Source of the DNA: CAMDBL01 sp964498125
GTDB lineage: Bacteria; Pseudomonadota; Alphaproteobacteria; Rhizobiales; Hyphomicrobiaceae
Assembly (NCBI GenBank): GCA_964498125.1
Contig: CAZCGE010000052.1
Span: forward strand, 1 to 54,518
Length of the DNA stretch: 54,518 bases
Reading direction: 5' to 3'
Shown: piece by piece, positions 27,901 through 35,497 of the stretch
Layout: each line of letters opens with the position of its first letter
Position numbering within the stretch: position 1 is the stretch's first letter
The notes under the pieces: model-generated
Database searches by the model: none
Seen by the model: only the letters and a program-made list of their open reading frames with translations
What the model was told of the DNA's origin: nothing
Position numbers and translations under genes: made by a program

Positions 27901-28390
27901 AGCCAAGCGCGGGCTCGTCTTGCTCGACACGTGCGAGAGCGGCGCACTCGTTTCCGGTGATGGCGGAGCGAGTGGGAATGTCAAAGGCCAGGAAGCCGCG
28001 GTTGGCCGGTTGCATGAAGCGATTGGTCGGCCGGTATTGACCGCATCCAACGCCGACCAGTCCGCCCTCGAAGGCTACAAAGGCCACGGCGTGTTCACCT
28101 GGGTGCTGCTGGATGCGCTCGCCAACGGCGATGCCAACGGCAACGGCCAAATCGAGATCGGCGAAATCGCCGCGCACGTCCAAACCGTGACGCCGCGCAT
28201 CAGCCGCATTGTCACGGGGTTTGCCGGCAGTCAGGAGCAGCGCGCCGCTCTCGCCATCGGCACATCCCAATCAAATGCCACAACCGCAACGGTTGGCGGA
28301 GGCGACGGCGGCCGCGACTTCCGCCAGAAACCGCGCCTCGGCTCCCGCGGCGAGGACTTCCCGTTGGTCCGGCGTCTCACGGCGCGATAG
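24908..28390 (+). CDS. Exported WD40-repeat caspase-family protein
   Basis: About 1160 residues: a signal peptide (MRLFSLWARHNF, hydrophobic core, cleavage near SVAQ); then fourteen WD40 units (about 38-690), counted from fourteen closing 'LWDxxSGR'-like strands. An Ig-like segment (about 772-865) follows. The C-terminal caspase domain (about 870-1110) has LFALILGINDY, FFAAAHGK (His956) and LLDTCESGAL (Cys1009) as the expected dyad. The ATG at 24908 is preferred over an in-frame TTG at 24890 because it starts the signal peptide. Fourteen blades would make two seven-bladed propellers, a likely docking surface. It ends 15 bases from a convergent metacaspase gene. Confidence 0.93.
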   Translation: MRLFSLWARHNFAVVCLASTVSFSVAQEKPKIEIVPKLSHSQSASTVAFSSDGTRIASGSEDKTVKLWEAGSGRLIRTLSGHEAQVTTVAFDPNGQSVFSGSRDKTIRHWHAATGQLIRTFSGHTEEVLALAVSPDGRTLVSGGGSAGISAKDTSLKVWDIGSGRLLNTLKGHTDAINAVAFSRDGSRILSGSGNEGGCNGKSCSKDQTLRLWDAAAGKLIRTMTGHRNVINSVAFSLDGAWGVTGSADRTVKLWDLQSGALLRSFERVPGDVPTAYDSLPADVVARLKSNAEFGARTRAAISPDGKRIVSNSSDEIVMRFWDISSGRMTGYARDDDTNVNGAIAFSPDGTRVVAGTAESLVALWDPNTMKLIRTFKSGAAQIKAITVSPDGNRIASSSFMTPMMLWEAASGRLIRSFGEDSAADALAFSLDGKSVVTGHPDYERSSGKPPRKTLRQWDAQTGRLLREFDETAEHVQSVAFSPDGAIVASAGYTTGNSDVAIKLWDAASGKLLRTIADKKAYAIHGITFSPDGKKIVSTGPELKLWDAASGRLIYELKGQTNSEVAAFSPDGARILVGGQELKLWNANSGRLVQAFNSIERVGPVAFSPNGKLFVATGDDAGQPGLGFSRSPTIRLFEAATGTLVRKFEGHTTDVLALTFTPDGKRIVSGGEDTTVRVWDIATGEILITAMASTSGEWISMTPAGFFAASPKASENLSIIRGLDVTSIDQVWQALFNPDLVRERLAGDPDKLFEKASATLNLERVLDSGRPPVVALSPSGANTANEDIAVKATVIDVGGGMGRIEWRVNGLTVAVATPPAGTGDTYTMRQDLALEPGENTIEVVAYNGRNLVASVPQRMIATWTGTVTPVKPKLFALILGINDYVGTGLSSLKFARADAKAFGEALRTTGQEDYASVEITYLLDKDANATGLAKAFVAIAAKAHQRDTFVFFAAAHGKAENGVFYLMPQDFRFGANGSVSERGIGQQQLQDWIASKVKAKRGLVLLDTCESGALVSGDGGASGNVKGQEAAVGRLHEAIGRPVLTASNADQSALEGYKGHGVFTWVLLDALANGDANGNGQIEIGEIAAHVQTVTPRISRIVTGFAGSQEQRAALAIGTSQSNATTATVGGGDGGRDFRQKPRLGSRGEDFPLVRRLTAR

Positions 28391-28405
28391 GTCGGCTGCC
28401 GCCCC

Positions 28406-30679
28406 CTACTTCTGCTTTGCTTCTTTGACGTTCCAGCCGAACGTGCGAACGCTGACACCGCCCAAGTCTTGCGGACCAACGGCGACGAAGCCGCGCGTGT
28501 TGCCCGTTGCCAGCCCGGCCTGATCCATCAGCTCGGAAAATGGCGTGCCTGCGCTGCGCGTGCCCGAGCGGGCACTATCGAGGCTGTTTTGTTGCAAGTG
28601 GCAGAATGTGGTCTCGATGGCATCGCGCGCCGGCTTTTCGACGCCGACGATCATCAGCGACTCGCGACCGATCGGCAGCGGTTGGCCTGACTGCGGATCG
28701 CGGGTGACAATCCGAATACCTTGCACGCGCTCTCGCACTTCATCCGGCTCGATGCGCGCCTTGCCCCAGCCGGAGAAGCATTGAATTTGTGACTCGGCCT
28801 CGATGTAGAGCAGCGTCACATCCACTGGTAGTTTTCCGGTGTTCCGCATCGCCACATAGACGATGTCGCAATGCTGAAGATCAGGGAGCGATTCCGATGC
28901 AATGCGTACGGCGTCTTTCGGGATTGCCGGTGGCGCAGCGGGTTCCGGCGGGCACGCCCATTTGCTGGGCGCCGGTCTCGGATCCCGATAGAGATAGAGT
29001 TCGACGCCGAGGGCCTTCGCCGCGCTCCCCTCGATGCCGCGCGTCGATTGTCGGTAACTTCCGGCCAACCGCTCGAGATTGGCCGCGCGCGCAGCACGCC
29101 AAAGATTTTCGCGCAGTGCATTGGCCGTGCCGTCCAAATCGGTCACGGCAATGGACGCAGATTGACGCGGCCCGGAGCTGATCCAATTGCCAAACGAGGT
29201 CAGCAGCCAAATGCGCCCGTCGCGCAATCGTAAATGCATCTCGGCGGGCTGACCGGCCTGCACCCATTCGACCGACAGCGGCCGCCGCTCTGGCACGGTG
29301 TTGCGCAGAGCGTCGATGGCGGCGCGCCCGGATCGGGCTAGTGCCGCCGTTGCTTCATCCGTGGCAGGCGGCATGGCCACGCGCAGCACCGCCCGGACAC
29401 CAGGGCGCTCGAGCTTTGCCCGAAGTGCCGTCCCTTGGCGCAACGGCGAAGCCGGCTTATCGGTAAAAGCAATGGGCTGAGCCTCGCTGCGCGTGGCCGT
29501 CGCCTTTTCGACCCTTGCGTGTCCAATAGGCGTGTTCGAAACCGGACCGGTGCCGCTTTCAAACAGCGCAATGATGGCACCATCATCCACCCCGTTCAGC
29601 TCGCCCGCAGAAATTGTGATCCGCCCCGATTGCACTTGCGCCTCCCAAACGGGTTCGGATGCCTTGTCGCTGAAGACCGGCTTGTCGAGATCGCCCTCGA
29701 AGTACGGGGCGGGCATATCGGCACCGAACGTACCGTAGAGCCCGGTGATCCGCTGCGCGAGCTGCCGGTACGTCGCATTCGGTTCCTGCGCCAGCGCGCG
29801 CCGCAGCGCATTGGTGAGGCCGCCCATGATCAATTGAGCCGGCTTGCCCTGGGCGTCCTGCTCCTGAAAGGCGAGTTCGAGCGCGAGCTGATCCGACTGC
29901 GCGGCATAGAACCCGACAAGTCCATCCGCGCGCTTGTTTTTGAGCAGGTTGAGCGAGCTGCCTTTCCGCGAAGCAGCAGTCTTGCCCTGCTTTGCTTCCG
30001 CATAAGCCGCCGCCGGAATGCCGAGAACTTCGCCAGCCATGAGGCGCGGCACCGCATAGCTCGCCGCACCACGCGTCATGTCTCCGGCATGGCACGTATC
30101 GAAGATCGCCCAGACAAAGGCGCCCTTTTCCCGCATCCGTTCAATCGCGGCGCCGACGATGTCATCGGTAATGAGGTTCTGCACGGTCTGACACTTGGCG
30201 TCCCAGCGGCCGATGTCGATGGGCGCAAATCCTTCGGTGAGCCCATCGGGCTCGTCGCGCTTGACGAGATCGGGGATCTGGACCCCGTGACCGGAGAAGT
30301 AGAGGACGACGAAATCGCCGCGTATCGCTGAAGCGACGATTCGATCGAGCGCTTGGGTGATATTCGAAAATGTCGGACAATCGGGATCTTGCGCTGGATT
30401 TCGGCACTTTGTCGTCGGTGAACCGGGTGACGTCTGCCCGGGGCGATCGATCAGCCCGTCGGCGAGGATTTGGATGTTTCCCGGCTTGAAGCCGCGCTCG
30501 GTCAGAAGCCCCCAGACGGCGCGCATATCGTTGGCCGGTCCCTCCAACGGACCGAGATTTGCCGGATAGGCCGACGCACCAATGAGCAGCGCACGATTTT
30601 CCGCGCTCGCCTGAAACCCAAAGCAGAGTGCCGCAGTGAAAAAAGTAACGGCAGTCGCGATCAATCGGCCGGCGTGCAT
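28406..30679 (-). CDS. Exported metacaspase-like (peptidase C14) protein
   Basis: About 757 residues: a signal peptide (MHAGRLIATAVTFF..., cleavage likely after QASA), then a caspase p20 domain directly at the mature N-terminus (NRALLIGASAYP, LEGPANDMRAVW). It carries YFSGHGVQ (His131) and AIFDTCHAGDM (Cys196) as dyad. The acidic TCHAGD surroundings suit metacaspases, which cut after Arg/Lys. The remaining 400 residues are beta-rich without a family I can name; KLPVDVTLLYIEAESQIQCF recalls domains appended to other bacterial caspases. The ATG at 30679 is chosen over 30703 because GAGAGGG lies six bases upstream. Convergent with the WD40-caspase gene. Confidence 0.92.
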   Translation of the reverse strand: MHAGRLIATAVTFFTAALCFGFQASAENRALLIGASAYPANLGPLEGPANDMRAVWGLLTERGFKPGNIQILADGLIDRPGQTSPGSPTTKCRNPAQDPDCPTFSNITQALDRIVASAIRGDFVVLYFSGHGVQIPDLVKRDEPDGLTEGFAPIDIGRWDAKCQTVQNLITDDIVGAAIERMREKGAFVWAIFDTCHAGDMTRGAASYAVPRLMAGEVLGIPAAAYAEAKQGKTAASRKGSSLNLLKNKRADGLVGFYAAQSDQLALELAFQEQDAQGKPAQLIMGGLTNALRRALAQEPNATYRQLAQRITGLYGTFGADMPAPYFEGDLDKPVFSDKASEPVWEAQVQSGRITISAGELNGVDDGAIIALFESGTGPVSNTPIGHARVEKATATRSEAQPIAFTDKPASPLRQGTALRAKLERPGVRAVLRVAMPPATDEATAALARSGRAAIDALRNTVPERRPLSVEWVQAGQPAEMHLRLRDGRIWLLTSFGNWISSGPRQSASIAVTDLDGTANALRENLWRAARAANLERLAGSYRQSTRGIEGSAAKALGVELYLYRDPRPAPSKWACPPEPAAPPAIPKDAVRIASESLPDLQHCDIVYVAMRNTGKLPVDVTLLYIEAESQIQCFSGWGKARIEPDEVRERVQGIRIVTRDPQSGQPLPIGRESLMIVGVEKPARDAIETTFCHLQQNSLDSARSGTRSAGTPFSELMDQAGLATGNTRGFVAVGPQDLGGVSVRTFGWNVKEAKQK

Positions 30680-31321
30680 GGCGCCCTCTCTTACCCACTT
30701 CATCTAATGATCCTGATCGGGCTGGAAGGACTGTCAAACGGACGGTGAACCCGGTATCTTAGAACTTTCTCCCATTTTCCTCCATGAGAAATCGAGCCAC
30801 CTGCCGGTTCATTGGTCCCTTGCCCACGCGCAGTAGCGACGCCCATGACGGCCATTGCCGAGGCGATTGTCAACCAAATCTCATTTTTGCAGTTGTCCGA
30901 TCATGCTGTTGTCGTCCGGACAGGGCAAGTTGGTTATGTCTGGTTCCAATAAAACGGGCATCCAGCGACGCACATTGATGATTTAAGAAGGGAGGGTCTT
31001 GGCCCGTAGTGCAAACGAGAACGAAAAAGATCTTGCGAGTGAAGCAGACGCGCTCGATGCGACGTGGTCGCGGCGGGCGGAAACATTTCAGCGCACAGCG
31101 TGGAGCGCCCTGCCACCGGCTACTTTGAACAAGGGAGTTGCGCACCGACACAGTGTCCGGTTGGGGTCAAACGGACCAGTTGGCGATGGTGCCCGCCACT
31201 CCCGCTGTATAGCCGGTGGCGACCCTCTATGGCACGAGCCACCCTCCAAGTTTAGACTTCGAAGTTCAACACGTCAGGCTCGCAACACGCGGGACCCTGT
31301 GCGCACCGCAATAATGGAGCT
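30680..31321. other. Intergenic stretch upstream of the metacaspase gene
   Basis: About 640 bases without a supportable gene. The metacaspase promoter should lie just right of 30703. Small frames around 30999-31394 lack family resemblance. Confidence 0.35.
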
Positions 31322-32122
31322 TCACTTAATGCCACGGCATACCCAAGCGACTGCGGCGAACGAGCGCGAGCCATCACCTCGTCCCGCAAGGTAAGCGCGT
31401 TTGACCGCCTCTTCTAAAGCGCGAGCATTCGCAGGGGCGAGACTCAGCATGTGCTTGCCGAGCCCGCCCTCTCCGGCTGCGATCGGCCACCAGAAGTCAT
31501 TGAAGTCGGCGTAGTTCATTCGGACGACCAGCTCCGATTGCACCACTTCGCGCAAACCTGCATTTCGCCAAGCTCGGTCGAGGTCTCCCGGTGCCGTCAT
31601 CGGCCGGAAGAAGAATGCTGACCTCGCCGCCTCAACCTTCGCGTCGAGCATCGCGGCCGTGTCCCAGAAGTATCGATGCGCTGGCGTTCCACCGTACGTG
31701 TCCCAGACTGCAGCGGCCACAACACCGCCAGGCCTTACGACTCGTGTCATTTCCGAGATCGCCGCCTCGGCGTCGGGAACGAAGTGTAAGACGAGTTGCG
31801 ACAGCACGCGATCGAAGCTGCCATCCGTGAATGGCAGGCTCGCTGCATCTCCCTTGTGAAATTGTATTCTGGGGTCGGTGCAGGTTGCTCGCGCTTTCGC
31901 AAGATAGGGTTCGGCAAGGTCGATGCCATCCACTGATTGCACACTGACTGCATCTGCAATAGCTGCCGTCAGGCTGCCAGTGCCGCATCCAACGTCCAAT
32001 ACCCTTTCGCCGGGGCTCAGCCCTGAAAAAGCAAGGAACTTGGGTGCCAACACCTTGCTCCAGCGCCCCATGAAGGATTCGTAGCTGTCGGCGTTCAGAG
32101 CATTGTAGTAGGTGGTGGCCAT
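31322..32122 (-). CDS. Class I SAM-dependent methyltransferase
   Basis: About 266 residues with a Rossmann-type methyltransferase fold. VLDVGCGTGSL (motif I) binds S-adenosylmethionine, followed by VDGIDLAEPYL (acidic ribose contact), FHKGDAASLPFTDGSFDRVLSQL, and ARVVRPGGVVAAAVWD (motif III/IV). It is of the Methyltransf_11/25 type acting on small molecules. The start is most likely the ATG at 32122 (MATTYYNALNADSYESFMGRW); in-frame ATGs at 32131 and 32140 are possible. Monocistronic as far as seen, next to repeat-rich accessory DNA. Confidence 0.9.
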   Translation of the reverse strand: MATTYYNALNADSYESFMGRWSKVLAPKFLAFSGLSPGERVLDVGCGTGSLTAAIADAVSVQSVDGIDLAEPYLAKARATCTDPRIQFHKGDAASLPFTDGSFDRVLSQLVLHFVPDAEAAISEMTRVVRPGGVVAAAVWDTYGGTPAHRYFWDTAAMLDAKVEAARSAFFFRPMTAPGDLDRAWRNAGLREVVQSELVVRMNYADFNDFWWPIAAGEGGLGKHMLSLAPANARALEEAVKRAYLAGRGDGSRSFAAVAWVCRGIK

Positions 32123-32439
32123 AGCGAGCATCTCCCTCATGCGGCACACGCACGCGGCCCGGAGACGCCAAACACAGTGTGCCAATGGTTTGCCGGCTCT
32201 GGTGGGCAGCCTATGTGCACCCTAAATCAAAACTCCACAACGGCATATGAGCCGCTTATATCCCCGGCCTCCCTTAGGTCCGGTTCGGAGATTACCCTCC
32301 GTCAGAAGCTGACATGTCGATGACGGTCGGTCAGGGTCAGCAAGAGCCCTTAACGGTGTTCAGTCGCCTTCCGCAGCCCCTCCGATACCGACCGGTAGCA
32401 CGGGCGCAGATGATCGACGACGCGATAGGCCCGACACCG
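32123..32439. other. Intergenic stretch upstream of the methyltransferase
   Basis: About 320 bases without a supportable gene; it merges on the right into a dispersed repeat copy. Confidence 0.3.
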
Positions 32440-32598
32440 ACCGTCATGCTGCAGCGCAGCGGATTTTCGAGGTGGGCCAGTAGCGCCACAAGTCAGACAC
32501 GGATGATCAGGCGGCATGTGCTTTTCGTGCTTGCCATCAGCAGGGCTGCGGCCGAGAATTTGCTGCACTGCAGTCCGATCGGCGCGCGCCGATTTTGA
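32440..32598 (+). repeat. Degenerate dispersed repeat, copy 3
   Basis: The block 'tcgaggtgggccagtagc' (32466-32483), 'ccacaagtcagacacggat' and 'tgtgcttttcgtgc' match the minus strand of 34500-34680 almost base for base, with a matching 'gacaccgaccgt' segment on the flank. Translation in one frame (RWASSATSQTRMIRRHVLF) aligns with the other copy (RWANSPTSQSRIIRWRVLF), so an ancestral coding sequence is possible. Confidence 0.65.
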
Positions 32599-32617
32599 GC
32601 GAGCTCGTGGCGCAGCG

Positions 32618-33427
32618 CTAGCGCCCGAAGTTCCGCGTCAACCAGTCGGCACCGAAGGCTACGATGTCGGCAGCGTCGATCAATTCACTCGCCGCGCGTC
32701 CGACATGGCCGGTGAGTGGGCGCCCCGTCCCCCGATAGGCCGCGAGGATGAGTGCGAACTCGTCCTCGCCATCCCATTCCGCGATTCCGTCCTCGTCGTC
32801 GAGGCACGAGAGGCTGCGGGTCAACGGAACCCCCTCCGCGACGCGCACCCGGTAGTGGCGCACGATGCGGCGCTTGTCGGGCACGTCGGCGAGATACTCG
32901 GCGAAGTGGAGAACGGTGGTCGTATCGGGGTTCGCCCCCATTCGGAGGACACGCCCCCCCATCCGGCAAAGACGGTCGAGCGGCGAGCCGGATCCGTAGT
33001 AGTCGTCCCAGGGTGTGTCGCGCAGAAGTTCGTCGGCGCGCGCGCCGCGCGCCGCGAACCTGCCGCTCGGGTTGTCGTTGACAACGGTTCCCAGCCGCGT
33101 GCGGAACGCTTCCGCCAGGAACCCGACCTCGGCCAGCGACGCGGATGCGAGAGGGTCGTAGGGGGCGACGTCGGCAAGCAGGGCGTCGCGTTCCCCGATC
33201 GGCCTCTGGTTCACCCATTCGTGGTCGACCACGGCGCCGAGGATCATGAGGAGCGTGCCGTCCCCGCCGACTGCCGCGTCGAGCGCGTCGAGGACGCCGA
33301 CGGCTCCGCCGACCACCGGACCGATGGCGCGGAGCGACGCATGGATCATCAAGGTGTCGCCGGGTGCGACGCCGATGCGGCGGAGATCGCCGACAAGATC
33401 CATAACGGCAGAGGGTTCATTCGCCAT
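32618..33427 (-). CDS. Aminoglycoside 3-N-acetyltransferase family protein
   Basis: About 269 residues of the AAC(3) family, acetyl-CoA-dependent enzymes that acetylate the 3-amino group of deoxystreptamine aminoglycosides. Seen: a start of helical MDLVGDLRRIGVAPGDTLMIHASLRAIGPV with the HASL block, GALL-type LLMILGAVVDHEW, and DYYGSGSPLDRLCRMGGRVLRMGANPDTTTVLHFAEY, which contains the conserved Asp-Tyr and His positions. Length is normal. The ATG at 33427 is chosen because family similarity begins there; the frame stays open upstream. Chromosomal relatives do not always give resistance. It lies beside insertion-sequence remnants. Confidence 0.87.
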   Translation of the reverse strand: MANEPSAVMDLVGDLRRIGVAPGDTLMIHASLRAIGPVVGGAVGVLDALDAAVGGDGTLLMILGAVVDHEWVNQRPIGERDALLADVAPYDPLASASLAEVGFLAEAFRTRLGTVVNDNPSGRFAARGARADELLRDTPWDDYYGSGSPLDRLCRMGGRVLRMGANPDTTTVLHFAEYLADVPDKRRIVRHYRVRVAEGVPLTRSLSCLDDEDGIAEWDGEDEFALILAAYRGTGRPLTGHVGRAASELIDAADIVAFGADWLTRNFGR

Positions 33428-33643
33428 GGCGCAGAACCTAGGCCGGCATCCACCCGATGACCGACTCTTCGGGACAAGACTGACGTCACGGATGGTCACT
33501 GGCAAGCCCGAATCTCGCCGTGAGCGATCAGATGGCCCGAAGCCCGGCAAAATCGGCGGGGCGCGTGCCGGAAACTCCGACATTGCCCTCATCAAGACAC
33601 ACCTCTCCCGTCGTTCTCGCTGTAATTCATGGCGCCGGCCCAT

Positions 33644-34140
33644 TCATGCCAGCGCTGGAGGTGACTGCGGCTGGAGTTCCGCGACCAGCCGCAGGACCTC
33701 GGCGAACAACGTTTTCGTCACGGCGACCTCGGCCATCTGGAAAGCGACATAGCGGCCGTGGCTGATGAGCCTGGCGCCGACCTTGATCAGCTTCTCCCTC
33801 AGGCTGGGCTGGTCAGCGATCAGTCTTTGATCGACTCGGGCGTCGCCAGCGTGCGCAGGAAGTTGCCGAGATTGTAGGCGAGCGCGTGAAGCTGAAGCCG
33901 GACGGCGTTGGCAGCGAGCGTCCCGCATGACAACCGCGTCCACTTGATCGCGGCCTTGCCCTTCTTGATCCATTGCTCACATGTGCCGCGGTGATTGTAG
34001 AAGGCGACAACCCGCTCGGCCGGGCGCGACAGGTTGGTTACGATGAAGCCTACACGCAGAACAAGCTCACCCGGATGCCACTCGGCCTTGGCGATCACCC
34101 GGCGGGTCTTGTCAAGACGCACGGTCAGATGGCTGAATGT
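33644..34140 (-). pseudogene. IS1380-family transposase, C-terminal remnant with two lesions
   Basis: Reading leftwards, the family sequence starts at about TRRVIAKAEWHPGEL and runs through RVGFIVTNLSRPAERVVAFYN, GTCEQWIKKGKAAIKWTRLSC and LQLHALAYNLGNFLRTLATPE. After SIKD the expected Trp codon is TGA, and a 4-base duplication (AGCC) 12 bases further shifts the frame. The C-terminal part then continues as SLREKLIKVGARLISHGRYVA to a stop at 33644. The N-terminal two thirds and both element ends are not found. Confidence 0.85.
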
Positions 34141-34194
34141 CGACTGACGCGGTAGGATCGAAAGCGGTCGCCAGAAGCCGGAATCCACCCTCGG

Positions 34195-34470
34195 CCTGAT
34201 ACACCGCAGCGATCTTCACGGAGCCGACGACCAACTCGACGCGCACAAAACGTACATGACGTCTGATGATCGGTGTCTCGGCACGTCAGCGCACCTGGCC
34301 CACCTCGAAAAAAGAACGATGACGGACTCGGACGTGAAGCTGCCATGGAGGCTACGAGCCACAACGACACCGCATTTTGCGGCGCACCACGCCGACTGAC
34401 TTGCTGAAGGCCGAACGGCAACACCAGTGTTGAGCCTCGACACTACGACGGTCCGAGTCAACCTCGACCG
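34195..34470 (-). repeat. Degenerate dispersed repeat, copy 4
   Basis: On the minus strand this copy shares 'gctcaacactggtgttg' and 'cgttcttttttcgaggtggg' with the copy at 24370, and its left part ('gatcatcagacgtcatgtac' to 'atcgctgcgg') with the copy at 16441. It therefore bridges copies that do not overlap each other. It directly joins the upstream edge of the IS1380 remnant. Confidence 0.6.
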
Positions 34471-34499
34471 GAATCGGCTTGAGGTCAACTAAAGCCGTG

Positions 34500-34680
34500 A
34501 TGCTCGATGAGCACCCGACACCGACCGTTCTCATCCTGAATCGCGCCGATCCGATCGCAGTGCAGCAAATTTTCTGCTGCGATCCGACGCACGAAAAGCA
34601 CACGCCATCTAATGATCCGTGACTGACTTGTGGGGCTATTGGCCCATCTCGACGTTTCGCTGCAGCGCAGCATAATGCAC
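34500..34680 (-). repeat. Degenerate dispersed repeat, copy 5
   Basis: The closest relative of the copy at 32440: on the minus strand it reads 'tcgagatgggccaatagc', 'ccacaagtcagtcacggat' and 'tgtgcttttcgtgc', then 'agaaaatttgctgcactgc' and a 'ggtcggtgtcggg' tail. It lies 30 bases from copy 4 in the same orientation. Confidence 0.65.
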
Positions 34681-34788
34681 GGTTTCGGGGGGATCGCGTC
34701 GCGGCTGGGCGGTGCTGATCTCTGTTTGGCGCCAGTGCGCTACACTCTATGCATACTGAACTCAGTATCGAGCCGGTTTCGAACACGG

Positions 34789-35080
34789 CCGAGCGAGTGA
34801 GCATGTCGAGCACGGGTGTCCGCTCGTGAGCCGGGAAAAGCCCGTGCACCATCGGTGGTGCCTTGGCGCGCGCGAACGTCTCGGTGTCCAGCGCAGCAAC
34901 CGCTTCTGGCATGGTGGCATGCGCGGTGCGCGACCTGACCTCGGCCAGCAATGCGGCGCGCAGATCACTGGTGCCGCGCTGCGCGCGCTCGATCAGGCTG
35001 TGTCCTGGCCATGCGTCGAGCAGCTGATCATGCTCGCCGGTGGTGAGGTAGCGTTCGATCTCGTCTTGCACGGTCGGCAT
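34789..35080 (-). pseudogene. N-terminal stub of an unrecognised protein
   Basis: From the ATG at 35080 about 97 residues read as genuine protein (MPTVQDEIERYLTTGEHDQL to MVHGLFPAHERTPVLDMLTRSAVF). After that the frame passes into repeat-like low-complexity sequence, so the gene appears to be broken at about 34785. The family is known to me only as a hypothetical protein of rhizobial genomes; no domain can be named. Confidence 0.55.
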
Positions 35081-35247
35081 TGCCTGCTATCCGCCAATGC
35101 TCGCGAACGATTCCGCACCACCATACGACCAAGCAAAGCATTTTCAGGTGGCAGACACCGTCGAGCGGTGCGCGCTTCTCATCCGCACTGTGGATTTTTG
35201 GCACGTTGTTCTGTCGGCTTGCGCGTCGACCGATGTAGCCTACCCAC

Positions 35248-35402
35248 ATGAGCAAGACTCACATCGCTCGCCTCAAGATCACGCTCGATCACGTCGAGCC
35301 GGTCGTCATGCGCCGCGTCGTGGTGCCATTGAGCATCAGGCTTGACCGGCTGCACGCGCTGGTACAGGTCGCGATGGGGTGGAGCGGCGGTCACCTGTGT
35401 TC
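35248..35402 (+). pseudogene. Plasmid pRiA4b ORF-3-like protein, N-terminal stub
   Basis: The start MSKTHIARLKITLDHVEP, then LDRLHALVQVAMGWSGGHL, matches the N-terminal region of pRiA4b ORF-3 family proteins (IS1096 passenger TnpR-type), which are usually at least 180 residues. Similarity ends at about 35402 and the frame stops at 35433. The break lies about 95 bases from the recombinase gene and may mark an edge of the inserted element. Confidence 0.7.
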
Positions 35403-35497
35403 GCTGTCGAAGTGCCGATTATTGTTGGCTTGACCTGTCTGAACCCCTCGCCGGATTTGACAAACAGGGGGCGAGCTGAACACTCTTAATCAGCTCT

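Noticed and set aside
30870..31394. Short open frames upstream of the metacaspase gene as small genes
   Set aside because: No consistent codon pattern, no start signal and no recognisable product on either strand.
34500..34680. The dispersed repeat copies as functional small genes
   Set aside because: The aligned copies carry different frameshifts and lack shared starts and stops, so no copy is supportable as a present-day gene.
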